A stretch of DNA of 64,000 bases, taken from positions 1,922,001 to 1,986,000 of the forward strand of contig CP064983.1 of NCBI GenBank assembly GCA_016699635.1, read 5' to 3'. The notes beneath the pieces are model-generated. The model worked only from the letters and a program-made list of their open reading frames with translations, was not told the origin of the DNA and searched no databases. This DNA is from Bacteroidota bacterium. GTDB lineage: Bacteria; Bacteroidota; Bacteroidia; AKYH767-A; OLB10. Below, piece after piece: positions 29,612 through 38,376 of this stretch; the stretch's first letter is position 1, and each line of letters starts with the position of its first letter. Position numbers and translations under genes: made by a program.

Positions 29612-30084
29612 GAAATAAAAATCCTCCGAATGTGCAGGAGAATGTTGTCTGATTAATTCTTTATGTTTGTGTCTTTATTCTCAAGATTACAAATTTGATG
29701 GTATTTGTCATTGTTGCCAATTGCTAATTAGGCATTTCTTGATTCGTAATCTCCCTTCTCATACAGAATAAAAGTTAATAGCACAAAGGTAATTTCTATA
29801 AATTTTGTATCCAAATGGCTGAAATAACAGCAAATATTCACTAAGGAAGTAAGAAAATAGTTGACAATGCTAAAATGGTTTATTAAATTGCCGCAAAAAG
29901 AAGATTGTCCATTATCGGTTAACCATTAAAAACAGAGAACCGGGTTTGCTGATTGGTATCTTAGTTATTCAAAGAGAAATGTTTTTTTGTTTGAATGATG
30001 TAAGGTTTACGGAATAATCTTCAGGTTTTGGGTAACTCTTATGCAGGTGTATAAGTATAACCAACACCAACAAAGAAATAAACC
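29612..30084. other. 476-base intergenic region, no gene seen
   Basis: AT-rich sequence between the dehydrogenase start and a small membrane-protein gene. I looked for hairpins, riboswitch-like cores, tRNA and -7 boxes. I found only weak candidates and nothing I can support. Confidence 0.4.
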
Positions 30085-30087
30085 GTT

Positions 30088-30285
30088 ATGCATGCATTAG
30101 ACATATTACTTTTAGGAGGAGCTGTAGTCTGTTTTGTTCTGGCATATATTATTGCTTCACGCCCGGCATGCGTGTTGCGCCAAAGCAATAAATCTAAGTC
30201 AAAATGGAATCATGTCAATATGGATTCAGCTTCATCAGTTCATTCGCCCGAAATGATGAAATATGTTCATGACAAAACAGGTTAA
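30088..30285 (+). CDS. small single-span membrane protein
   Basis: 65 aa. One strong transmembrane helix (DILLLGGAVVCFVLAYIIAS) is followed by a basic, polar tail. The start ATG lies in a clean context after a long intergenic region. Its stop codon lies inside the first bases of the duplicated recG tail (30278), so the original C-terminus may have been different. Function unknown. Confidence 0.55.
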   Translation: MHALDILLLGGAVVCFVLAYIIASRPACVLRQSNKSKSKWNHVNMDSASSVHSPEMMKYVHDKTG

Positions 30286-30461
30286 CTGACCTTACTCCGG
30301 TTTTTTTGCTCTTACAACTGATGTAAATGACGATAGAATATTTTATTTTCTTCTGAGTTCAACAGTGGGTCATCATTCAAAATATTGATGACTGCATTTC
30401 TTGCATGTTCTAAAATGGCTCCATCTTTTGCCAACTCTTCAATTTTCAGGTTCAGTAGTCC
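30278..30461 (-). pseudogene. decayed copy of the recG 3' end
   Basis: 184 bases that align without gaps to the end of recG (33567-33750), with about 13 mismatches by eye (roughly 93% identity). Read on the minus strand it encodes GLLNLKIEELAKDGAILEHA and on to YRHLHQL, then a stop replaces the last codons of recG. Of the five coding differences upstream of that stop, four are silent. The copy ends where a palindromic repeat fragment begins (30462). It is not a gene by itself. Confidence 0.85.
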
Positions 30462-30496
30462 ACGCTGCCCACGAAGTACAACTTCGCAGGTACGGG
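30462..30496. repeat. REP-like unit fragment
   Basis: Right end of the two-hairpin repeat (GCCCACGAAGTACAACTTCG then CAGGTACGGGAG). Only the second hairpin is present; the left part is replaced by the recG copy. Confidence 0.7.
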
Positions 30497-30533
30497 AGTT
30501 AAATTTTAATTGAGAACCTAAAATAAATAGTAC

Positions 30534-31184
30534 TTACTTTTCCTTTTGTGCTTTTTTCCAAAGTTTAAATTGTTGTTCATCGCACCAGAACCATTTTTTA
30601 TTCTTAATCCACGAAAGGTTTGGGTTCGGTAAAGAATCAGACGGAATAAAAGTTGCATTCGATATATTTTTTGCTCTTGTATTTTTAAATTCAAATACAT
30701 CGGCAGCAGTTATAGGTTCTTGCCATTTGAAGCATATTTTTCTAATTGTATTTTTATCAATTATCTTAAACCATACATAACCCCAAGGTCTGTTTGGCCT
30801 GCTGTCTGGTCCTGTCATAAAAAAACCTTTTAGTGTGTCATTGAAAATGGAATAACCCCCCCATAGTGCAACACCACCCTTGTAGCCTATTGGATTGTTT
30901 CCTTTAAATTGTTCACCATAGAAAGAATATAAAAATACTCCATCTTCATAAAATACCACATTTCTGGCAATAGTATCCACTACTTTTTTTACATTAGGTG
31001 GATAGCCCACATTAGTTTCAATATGCTCAAGCTGTGAATAGTAGCCCTTTAGTTTAATCGGAATTTTCATGCTAGTGTCTTTATAACAAGAAAAGGCATC
31101 TTTAAATACGCGGCTTGTGGGTTGACAACCCAATAGCAACCCTAATAATGTTAAGATAGTAATAAAATTTCTTATTTTCGCCAT
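30534..31184 (-). CDS. lipoprotein of unknown function
   Basis: 216 aa with a lipoprotein signal (LTLLGLLLGC, lipidated Cys near residue 20). The mature part is rich in aromatic residues (GYKGGVALWGGYSIF, RPWGYVWFKI) and ends WFWCDEQQFKLWKKAQKEK. It overlaps the stop of an upstream coding remnant by 13 bases (ATGGCGAAAATAA), so it was probably translated together with that lost gene. The lipoprotein at 31433-32248 has the same architecture and a similar C-terminal pattern (FLKKHWYKK), which suggests distant paralogy. Confidence 0.7.
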   Translation of the reverse strand: MAKIRNFITILTLLGLLLGCQPTSRVFKDAFSCYKDTSMKIPIKLKGYYSQLEHIETNVGYPPNVKKVVDTIARNVVFYEDGVFLYSFYGEQFKGNNPIGYKGGVALWGGYSIFNDTLKGFFMTGPDSRPNRPWGYVWFKIIDKNTIRKICFKWQEPITAADVFEFKNTRAKNISNATFIPSDSLPNPNLSWIKNKKWFWCDEQQFKLWKKAQKEK

Positions 31185-31340
31185 AAAGAGTATGGATTAT
31201 TATATCCGCCATAAAAATACATGCCAGATTTAAATTGGCTATAATCTTTATAATACGGAGCCTTCCCAAAGGGTAAATAAAAAAAACCATTTTTATGCAC
31301 CCAATTTTGAGTTCTATCTTGTACCAAAGAACTACTATAC
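31172..31340 (-). pseudogene. C-terminal remnant of a lost gene, fused to a repeat
   Basis: Reads SSLVQDRTQNWVHKNGFF and on to GGYNNPYSLWRK, then a stop overlapping the next start. Upstream the frame runs into the REP-like unit (31341-31495), which supplies an artificial ATG at 31390. The body of the gene is missing. It looks like the last 50 or so residues of a larger protein that was coupled to the downstream lipoprotein. Confidence 0.55.
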
Positions 31341-31495
31341 TCCCGTACTTCGTAGGTTTTAGTGTAACGAAGTTTTACTTCTGAAAGCATACTGTTTCCT
31401 TTATTTTTTATTGTGTAAATATAATTTATTGTTCACTTTGTAAAGCACAGCTTTATGTCACACTGCCCAAGAAGAGCAACTTCGCGGGTACGGGG
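31341..31495. repeat. two-hairpin REP-like unit A
   Basis: About 155 bases bounded by inverted ends (TCCCGTACTTCG on the left, TTCGCGGGTACGGGG on the right). It contains a hairpin AAAGCACAGCTTT (around 31442-31454) and a second one built on GAAGAGCAACTTC. Units B and C are near-identical copies in the same orientation. Confidence 0.85.
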
Positions 31496-32245
31496 TTTTT
31501 TATTTTCTGCTCTGATGCAAGCCTTTTTATACCAATGTTTTTTTAAGAACCAAGCCTGTGTGCTATCGGGTTTGAAATCGGTTGAGTAAAAATTGTATTG
31601 CACAGGTGGTGTATAACTATTCAAATTATTTTTAAGATCTGATTTACATTGATAACAATGATACCACTTACCACAAATTCTGTTGGTTATTATAATTGTC
31701 GAATCGTTTTTTAAATAGCCGCTTAATTCAATTAAATACCGATTATGAATTATACTTTCCTGATTCGTTTTTGAAAAATATTCTATTTTAATTGTATTAT
31801 TTTTTATACTGTAAGTTCCCCACCACTCTTTATTGAAAGGAGAAATTTTCAAAGTCCTTTTTATTGTATTCACAAGAATTGAATCAGGATTTTGCCAAAA
31901 TACAGAGTCTATCTTGTAAATAAATGGTTTATCTAAAGGTCTTGTCAACCATGGCTTGTCTTTATCAAATCCAAACTCATTTTTAACCCAAAAGCGATTA
32001 TTCTGACCAGTATTTCTAATATATGCCATACCATTATTAAAAAGGAATATATATGCAGTTGGAATACATCTATCTATTGGTTCATTTGCCAAATAGTAGA
32101 TTCCTTTTATTTTTAATTTTATACTAAGTGAGTCAGTCTTATTCTCGAAAAATAAGTTAAACCTTTTATGTGAAGTAAAGCATCCCATAATGAAAACGGG
32201 TATCAATAGAATAAAAATTTGCCTTCTTAAAATCTCAGTTTTCAT
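31433..32245 (-). CDS. lipoprotein of unknown function whose 3' end lies in a repeat
   Basis: About 270 aa with a lipobox IMGC near residue 22. The mature region has aromatic, beta-rich composition (NEWWGTYSIK-like segment KEWWGTYSIKNNTIKIEYF). It resembles the lipoprotein at 30534 in layout. The last 20 or so residues (PRTREVALLGQ onwards) are encoded by REP-like unit A, so the native end has been replaced. The ATG overlaps the stop of an upstream remnant (TGATG), which implies translational coupling to a vanished gene. Function unknown. Confidence 0.68.
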   Translation of the reverse strand: MKTEILRRQIFILLIPVFIMGCFTSHKRFNLFFENKTDSLSIKLKIKGIYYLANEPIDRCIPTAYIFLFNNGMAYIRNTGQNNRFWVKNEFGFDKDKPWLTRPLDKPFIYKIDSVFWQNPDSILVNTIKRTLKISPFNKEWWGTYSIKNNTIKIEYFSKTNQESIIHNRYLIELSGYLKNDSTIIITNRICGKWYHCYQCKSDLKNNLNSYTPPVQYNFYSTDFKPDSTQAWFLKKHWYKKACIRAENKKPRTREVALLGQCDIKLCFTK

Positions 32246-32355
32246 CAATACAAAGAATAAAAAGCATTAAACTTATTGTGCCCATACATTTTTAAAGGAG
32301 TATCATAATCTGTAATAATATACGGTGATCCATGCCATCCAGGAATTAAATTATT
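32246..32355 (-). pseudogene. second C-terminal remnant of a lost gene
   Basis: Open frame reading NNLIPGWHGSPYIITDYD and ending HNKFNAFYSLY, stop overlapping the lipoprotein ATG. Directly upstream is REP-like unit B. Layout is the same as the remnant at 31172: repeat, short coding tail, lipoprotein. It is too short to name. Confidence 0.5.
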
Positions 32356-32521
32356 CCGTACCCGCGAAGTTGCACTTCGTGGGTTTTTGTGCAAAGAAGT
32401 TTTACTTCTGAAATCATACCGTTTCCTTTATTTTTATTGCGTAAATATAATTTATTGTTCACTTTGTAAAGCACAGCTTTATGTCACACTGCCCAAGAAG
32501 TGCAACTTCGTGGGTATGGGG
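32356..32521. repeat. two-hairpin REP-like unit B
   Basis: About 166 bases with the fullest left end (CCGTACCCGCGAAGTTGCAC then TTCGTGGG) and the right end GCAACTTCGTGGGTATGGGG. The internal AAAGCACAGCTTT hairpin is conserved. Most of its length is identical to units A and C. Confidence 0.85.
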
Positions 32522-32560
32522 AGGGTACGAGGGAGATGTTTTGGAACATGAATAATGTTA

Positions 32561-33232
32561 TCAATTATCTTGAACCTTTTTTATTCTATCAATAACGTAC
32601 CCGATTTTAATGCCAATTGCCATATCAGGAAGAACATAATTTCCTTTTTTATCCCTGACGTTTTCTGCTAAAACATCAACACTATAAAAATTATCTTCTG
32701 GTCGCAATCGTTGATAATGTCTAACATTTTTAACTCTTAAACCTATACCTGCATTGATATTTAAAATGATTTTTGGAAATAACCTCCATTCTACTTCAGA
32801 CGTGATATTTGCCCCATAAACTGATTTTCTGATAAAGTATTTTTCTTCATATTCTTCAGAAGTAATTTTATTTTCAAACAGATTTTTAGAAGCATAATTT
32901 ATTTTATTGTAAAACAACTTAGTGCCTAAATAAAATAGCCTTTTACCTTTCATACTAAAGCATCTTTTACCTCAACAGATGATTTAAACCCAGTGCCACC
33001 ATATCCATTAAAATAATCTCTTCCGAATATTGGCGCAAAACTAATTTCAAAACCATATCTACCCAACCAGTATTCTGTTCCAATCATAGCTGATTGATGT
33101 GATATTTGATCAACAAAATTAATAGGGGCTATTTTGAGAACTATTTTTTTTATTGGCTATTGAGTCCTCTGCTTTAGCAATTGTTATATGAACAATTATC
33201 AAACAGCAAAACAAATACTTTATAAATTTCAT
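32561..33232 (-). CDS. putative outer-membrane beta-barrel protein (two frame breaks)
   Basis: The piece at 32561-32953 is only the C-terminal part. Upstream, the minus strand has a signal peptide (MKFIKYLFCCLIIVHITIAK, start at 33232). Next come segments with alternating hydrophobic residues (GTEYWLGRYGFEISFAPIFG, GYGGTGFKSSVEVKDALV) in other frames. Breaks sit in a T8 run (33144-33151) and near 32950-32957. Joined length is about 223 aa. The pattern of short amphipathic strands ending in GIKIGYVI suggests an eight-stranded barrel, but I do not recognise the family. Confidence 0.55.
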
Positions 33233-33367
33233 TTTTTTCAATTTATTATTCTATTAGTTGGTTATTTAATAAATGTTAGTGCGAATAAATATTCCCACCA
33301 TCGTGCATTTGTTATTTTTTTATTTGACGGAAATAATGAATATCGGTCTTTTCTCCCAGAATATCTT

Positions 33368-33517
33368 GTACTTCGCAGGTTTTTGTGCAAAGAAGTTTTA
33401 CTTCTGAAACCATACCGTTTCCTTTATTTTTATTGTGTAAAAATAATTTATTGTTCACTTTGTACAGCACAGCTTTATGACACACTGGCCACGAAGTACA
33501 AATTCGCGGTTACGGGG
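33368..33517. repeat. two-hairpin REP-like unit C
   Basis: About 150 bases, left end GTACTTCGCAGG, right end ACAAATTCGCGGTTACGGGG. It shares with A and B the long central stretch around TTTCCTTTATTTTTATTG and the ACAGCTTTATG hairpin. It lies 50 bases downstream of recG. Confidence 0.85.
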
Positions 33518-33570
33518 ATATTTAAATAAAATGAGTGGCTTCATAGATTATCAATTCGGTAAGTGCCAGG

Positions 33571-35664
33571 CTAACTCACCTTACTCCAGTTAGGTTGCTC
33601 TCGCAACTGATGCAAATGACGATAAAATATTTTATTTTCTTCTGAGTTCAACAGTGGGTCATCATTCAAAATATTGATGACTGCATTTCTTGCATGTTCT
33701 AAGATGGCACCATCTTTTGCCAACTCTGCAATTTTCAGGTTCAGTAGTCCGCTTTGCTGTGTTCCTGTAATATCGCCAGGACCACGTAACTTTAAATCGG
33801 TTCCTGCAATTTCAAATCCATCATTGGTTTGCACCATTGTTTTCAATCTTTCGCGCGCATCGGCAGAGAGTTTATTTCCCGACATTAATATACAAAAAGA
33901 CTGCTCTGCACCTCTGCCTACACGACCACGCAACTGATGCAACTGCGACAATCCAAAACGTTCTGCATTTTCAATAATCATAACAGTGGCATTAGGTACA
34001 TTAACACCAACTTCTATAACCGTTGTAGCAATCATGATATGTGTTTTGCCATTTACAAATCGCTCCATCTCCTGTTCTTTATCTTTTGCCTTCATCTTTC
34101 CATGTACCATGCTCACAAAATACTCAGGCAATGGAAAATCTCTTTGAATACTGTCGTAGCCGGCCATCAGGTTTTGCAAGTCTAATTTTTCTGATTCTTC
34201 AATCAATGGAAAAACAATATAAATCTGTCGGCCAAGTTTTATTTGCTCTTTCATAAATCCAATAACCCGAAGTCGTGATGATTCAAAAAGATGCATGGTT
34301 TTTATTGGCTTTCTTCCTGCAGGAAGTTCATCAATTATTGAAACATCAAGGTCGCCATAAAGTGTCATGGCTAAAGTGCGCGGAATGGGTGTGGCTGTCA
34401 TCACCAGCACATGTGGAGGTTGTTGCCGCATCCAGAGTTTGGCACGTTGCTCCACACCAAAACGATGTTGCTCATCAATGATTACTATGCCAAGGTCGTT
34501 GAATTTTACTCTGTCTTCTATCAATGCATGTGTACCAATGAGAATGTGCGTTTCGTTAGATGAAATTCTTTCTATAACAGCTTTCTTTTTCGATTCCGGT
34601 AATGAGCCTGTAAGCAATTCAACATTCACGGGTAAACTACTAAGCAATGATGTTATGGTTTGAAAATGTTGTGCAGCTAAAATTTCTGTTGGTGCCATCA
34701 GGCAGGCCTGCTGTTTGTTGTCTAATGCCAATAGCATTGCAAAAAGCGCAATAACGGTTTTGCCACTGCCAACATCACCTTGCAACAGGCGGTTCATTTG
34801 TTTTCCGCTGATGGTATCTTTTCTGATTTCTTTCAGTACCCGTTTTTGTGCCTGTGTCAGTTCAAAAGGAAGATGTTCATTAAAGAAGGTGTTGAAGAGG
34901 TAGCCAACTTCTGTAAACATTCGGCCGTTTTGAGTAGCAGTTCTGTTTTGCTTGTTCAGCAATAATTTAAGTTGAATATAAAACAACTCTTCAAATTTCA
35001 AACGGAAGCGGGCTTTACGAAGTAAGTCCTCATTTTCAGGAAAGTGAATCTGAATCAATGCATCATGCCGTGGCATCAGATTAAAAGTCTTTATCAGTTG
35101 TGGTGATAAAGTTTCTTCAATAGTAGGAGGAAGGTCTTTAAGTGCCATGCGCATAATTCGCATGATGCCTTTGCTGTCTATACCTTTTACTTTCGATTTT
35201 TCTGTGGAGTAATAAAACGGTTGAAACCCTTTGAAAGGTTGTGCAGTAAATTTTTCAAACTCTTCTATTTCAGGATGGATAATACTCCACTTGCTGTTAA
35301 ATAAAGCAGGCTTGCCAAAAACAACATAACTCGTTCCGGCTTTTATGGAATCACGAATCCATGTTATTCCCTGAAACCAAACCAAATCCATGCTACCGCT
35401 TTCATCTTTAAAAACAGCTTGCAGGCGTGTAGTTCGTTTGTTGCCAAAAGCTGTTAGTGAAGTAATCACACCTTTAATCTGCACATAAGGCAGGTCGTCA
35501 TTCAGTTGTGCAATGGTGTAAAATTTTGAACGGTCAACATAGCGAAACGGAAAGTGATACAAAAGGTCAGAAACATTATGAATCTCTAACTCCTTACGAA
35601 GCACAGCTGCACGTTGCGGACCAACTGTCTTTACAAACTCTATGTCTTTCTGAAAATAACTCAC
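33571..35664 (-). CDS. recG: ATP-dependent DNA helicase RecG
   Basis: Superfamily 2 helicase that remodels stalled replication forks and branched DNA. The 697-aa length is full. The N-terminal wedge/OB region covers about residues 50-150. Motif I is QGDVGSGKT (near 300), the DExH box is DEQHRFG (near 395), TATPIPRTLA follows, and motif VI is GRVGRG. The C-terminal segment GPGDITGTQQSG is typical of RecG. The last 59 or so codons are duplicated at 30278-30461. The intact gene shows no frame break. Confidence 0.95.
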   Translation of the reverse strand: MSYFQKDIEFVKTVGPQRAAVLRKELEIHNVSDLLYHFPFRYVDRSKFYTIAQLNDDLPYVQIKGVITSLTAFGNKRTTRLQAVFKDESGSMDLVWFQGITWIRDSIKAGTSYVVFGKPALFNSKWSIIHPEIEEFEKFTAQPFKGFQPFYYSTEKSKVKGIDSKGIMRIMRMALKDLPPTIEETLSPQLIKTFNLMPRHDALIQIHFPENEDLLRKARFRLKFEELFYIQLKLLLNKQNRTATQNGRMFTEVGYLFNTFFNEHLPFELTQAQKRVLKEIRKDTISGKQMNRLLQGDVGSGKTVIALFAMLLALDNKQQACLMAPTEILAAQHFQTITSLLSSLPVNVELLTGSLPESKKKAVIERISSNETHILIGTHALIEDRVKFNDLGIVIIDEQHRFGVEQRAKLWMRQQPPHVLVMTATPIPRTLAMTLYGDLDVSIIDELPAGRKPIKTMHLFESSRLRVIGFMKEQIKLGRQIYIVFPLIEESEKLDLQNLMAGYDSIQRDFPLPEYFVSMVHGKMKAKDKEQEMERFVNGKTHIMIATTVIEVGVNVPNATVMIIENAERFGLSQLHQLRGRVGRGAEQSFCILMSGNKLSADARERLKTMVQTNDGFEIAGTDLKLRGPGDITGTQQSGLLNLKIAELAKDGAILEHARNAVINILNDDPLLNSEENKIFYRHLHQLREQPNWSKVS

Positions 35665-35732
35665 TCCTGCCTCTGAAAAAATTAAATTAATTACATGGCT
35701 GAAAAATACGGGTAAATGTGCAAAAAATAAAA

Positions 35733-35757
35733 TCCCCGGCTGAATTACAACCGGGGA
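35733..35757 (-). terminator. terminator of csp (35795)
   Basis: Stem TCCCCGG / CCGGGGA with an 11-base loop; on the minus strand it is followed by TTTTATTTTTT. It ends the cold-shock transcript before recG. Confidence 0.78.
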
Positions 35758-35794
35758 ATAACATTAAAAAATTACAAGTAAATCTATGTGATTA

Positions 35795-35989
35795 TTACTG
35801 TTGCTTTTTAACATTTACGGCATTTAAGCCTTTTTTGCCTTGAACTACTTCATAGGTAACAAGGTCATTGTCCGCGATGCGGTCAATTAATCCTGTCTGA
35901 TGAACAAATAGGTCACGACCACCTTCATCTTCAACGATAAATCCAAATCCTTTGGAGTTGTTGTAGAATTTTACTTTTCCGGTTTTCAT
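35795..35989 (-). CDS. cold-shock domain protein
   Basis: 64 aa. RNP1 is KGFGFI (13-18) and RNP2 is DLFVHQTGL. It is a paralogue of the 12537-12725 protein and shares the same C-terminal block, QGKKGLNAVNV. It is monocistronic: a TACATTTG -7 box (minus strand, 36023-36030) is upstream and a strong terminator follows. Expected to act as an RNA chaperone. Confidence 0.93.
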   Translation of the reverse strand: MKTGKVKFYNNSKGFGFIVEDEGGRDLFVHQTGLIDRIADNDLVTYEVVQGKKGLNAVNVKKQQ

Positions 35990-36022
35990 TAAATAAAGAA
36001 TTAAATTTGTGAATTAATGCTG

Positions 36023-36030
36023 CAAATGTA
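36023..36030 (-). promoter_or_regulatory. -7 promoter element of csp (35795)
   Basis: The minus strand reads TACATTTG, a full match to TAnnTTTG, giving a leader of about 27 bases. No -33 TTTG at 19-base spacing. Confidence 0.4.
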
Positions 36031-36089
36031 AACTAATTTGAATATCATTTATTTAAAATACAAAATAATTTATTGTCGGAACCTGACGT

Positions 36090-37703
36090 ATGACCACAAG
36101 CGGAAATATTATTGACATTTTTAACCGAAGGATTTTCCCCGGAACTGTTCACTTTAGCAAGGGAATAATTACAGAAATTACAGAGGACAATGCTGTTTAT
36201 GACCAATATTTACTACCCGGTTTTACCGATGCCCATATACATATTGAAAGCAGCATGCATGTGCCTTATGAATTTGCTAAAGTAGCCCTGCTTCATGGCA
36301 CCGTAGCAACTGTTGGCGACCCGCATGAAATTGCCAATGATTGTGGCCTCAAAGGTGTGGAATATATGATTGAGAATGCAAAAGATGCCAAGTTGAAATT
36401 TAATTTTGGTGCACCATCATGCGTGCCTGCCACCACTTTTGAAACAGCAGGTGCAGTGCTTAATGCCGAAGATGTGGCACAACTTCTTGCACGACCCGAT
36501 ATTCGCTATCTGAGCGAAATGATGAACTACCCCGGTGTACTTTTTGGCGATATAGAGGTGATGAAAAAATTGAGTCGGCTCACAGACTGAATAAAGTGAT
36601 TGATGGTCATGCACCCGGTTTAAGAGGTGATGATGCCCGAAAGTATATTGTTGCAGGCATATCTACCGACCATGAATGTTTTACGCTTGAAGAAGCATTG
36701 GATAAGGTAAATGGAGGAATGAAAATTCTGATACGTGAAGGCTCTGCTGCACGGAATTTTGAAGCCCTGCATACGCTCATTACTTCACATACAGCAATGA
36801 CTATGTTGTGTAGCGATGATAAACATCCTGATGAATTGCTTCATGGACACCTGAATCAGTTAGTTGTCCGCGCTCTCAATAAAGGACACAATCTTTTTGA
36901 TGTTTTGCAATGTGCTTGTGTTAATCCTGTGTTGCATTATAGTTTATCCGTAGGATTACTTCGTGTTGGTGATCCGGCAGATTTATCGTTATCAATAACC
37001 CGGAAGTGTTTTTAGTCTCGCAAACATGGATAAATGGAGAATGTGTTGCCAATGATGGCCAAACAACATTGACAAACCGTAGTCATGCTCCAATAAATAA
37101 TTTTAATGCATGGGATGTTTCGGTTCAGGATATTGAAGTGAAAAAAAATTCTGAATCGGTTAAAGTTATAGAAGCATTGGATGGGCAGTTAATTACCAAC
37201 TGCATTCAGGCAAAGCCATTAGAAAAGACGGACTGTGGGTTAGCAATCCGGAAAACGATATTCTTAAAATTGCAGTCGTTAACCGTTATAGCAAACAAAA
37301 GCCTGTTGTAGGATTTATTAAAAATTTTGGATTAAAGTTAGGAGCTATTGCATCAACCGTTGCACATGACTCGCACAATATAATTGTCACCGGTGTTAGT
37401 GATGCTGATATTGTTGATGCTGTAAATTTACTTATGCAATCGGGTGGAGGACTGAGTGCTGTATCAGGAACAGACAAAAAAGTTATAGCCTTGCCTGTAG
37501 CAGGACTGATGAGTGATAAAAGTTGCGAAGAAATTGGTCGCGATTATGCAAGTATTGATAGTATGGCAAAACAAATGGGATCTGCACTAAGAGCACCTTT
37601 TATGACACTATCATTTATGGCTTTATTGGTAATTCCACATTTTAAAATTGGCGATAAAGGATTATTCAATGCTGTAAAGTTTGAACTAACTTCACTGGAA
37701 TAA
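36090..37703 (+). CDS. ade: adenine deaminase (three frame breaks)
   Basis: Converts adenine to hypoxanthine and ammonia in purine salvage; amidohydrolase superfamily, about 540 aa when joined. The metal site is GFTDAHIHIESSM; VGDPHEIAN, the catalytic VIDGHAPGLRG and STDHECFT follow. The C-terminal half contains VAHDSHNIIVTG and QSGGGLSAV, both typical of the COG1001 family. Breaks: an A6 run at 36564-36569 (one more A gives VMKKIESAH), a T3 run at 36982-36984 (one more T gives ADFIVINNPEVF), and an A4 run at 37223-37226 (one more A gives EKDGLWVSNPEND). All three look like missing homopolymer bases. Start ATG at 36090. Confidence 0.9.
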
Positions 37704-37749
37704 TTTATTTGTGTTTAGCAATGAAGTACTACTTTTACAAAAAAAATGT

Positions 37750-38001
37750 ATGTGGCAAGAAGTAAATAATTCATTGGAACGAACATTTATTTTTAATGAT
37801 TTTAAACAAGCATTTGCATTTATGACACATGTAGCTTTTATTGCTGAGAAAATGAATCATCATCCCGACTGGAGCAATGTTTATAATAAAGTCACTATTA
37901 AGTTAAACACACACGATGCAGGAAGTGTGGTTACAGAAAAAGATCATAAACTTGCAGCAGCAATAGATGTTGTGTTCAATCAAATAAATAAAAAAGTATG
38001 A
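37750..38001 (+). CDS. pterin-4a-carbinolamine dehydratase
   Basis: Dehydrates 4a-hydroxytetrahydrobiopterin to quinonoid dihydrobiopterin. 83 aa from the ATG at 37750, the usual small size; a GTG at 37711 would extend it. The family signature EKMNHHPDWSNVYNKV with its two catalytic histidines is intact, and THDAGSVVTEKD follows. No phenylalanine hydroxylase gene is in the window, so a different pterin-using enzyme or a general role is possible. It overlaps the next start by four bases. Confidence 0.93.
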   Translation: MWQEVNNSLERTFIFNDFKQAFAFMTHVAFIAEKMNHHPDWSNVYNKVTIKLNTHDAGSVVTEKDHKLAAAIDVVFNQINKKV

Positions 38002-38372
38002 GCCGTTTTAAAAAGTTTTTTATATGGGTAGTTGTTCTTGCCATAATCGGAACAGCATTGTATTTTCTTGCAGGAAGTTATACCTATTCCGAAGGAACAC
38101 AAACAGGCTACTTAGTAAAATTTTCACGTCAGGGTTATGTTTTTAAAACTTATGAAGGTGAACTAAATCTTGGTGGTATGAATGCCGAAAGCAATTCTGT
38201 TGTAAATAACCTCTGGCATTTTTCTGTTGACGAAGATGATAAGGCTGCTATTGACAGTCTTCGTGTCAGCGAAGGGCGTGTGATTAAAGTTTATTACCGT
38301 GAGATTGTACGCAATTATGCATGGCAGGGCGAGACACCTTTTTTTGTTTACAAAGTAGAAAAAGTAAAATAG
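37998..38372 (+). CDS. small membrane-anchored protein of unknown function
   Basis: 124 aa with one N-terminal hydrophobic helix (FFIWVVVLAIIGTALYFLAG), the rest outside the cytoplasm. The segment YSEGTQTGYLVKFSRQGYVF then KTYEGELNLGG is a recurring Bacteroidota pattern; similar proteins are often mislabelled as 6-phosphogluconate dehydrogenase. The ATG overlaps the pterin dehydratase stop (ATGA), so the two are co-translated. Confidence 0.75.
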   Translation: MSRFKKFFIWVVVLAIIGTALYFLAGSYTYSEGTQTGYLVKFSRQGYVFKTYEGELNLGGMNAESNSVVNNLWHFSVDEDDKAAIDSLRVSEGRVIKVYYREIVRNYAWQGETPFFVYKVEKVK

Positions 38373-38376
38373 GTTT

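Noticed and set aside
33188..33529. 113-aa plus-strand frame in the 33.2-33.5 kb region
   Set aside because: It runs antisense to the signal peptide of the barrel gene and across REP-like unit C; no coding features of its own.
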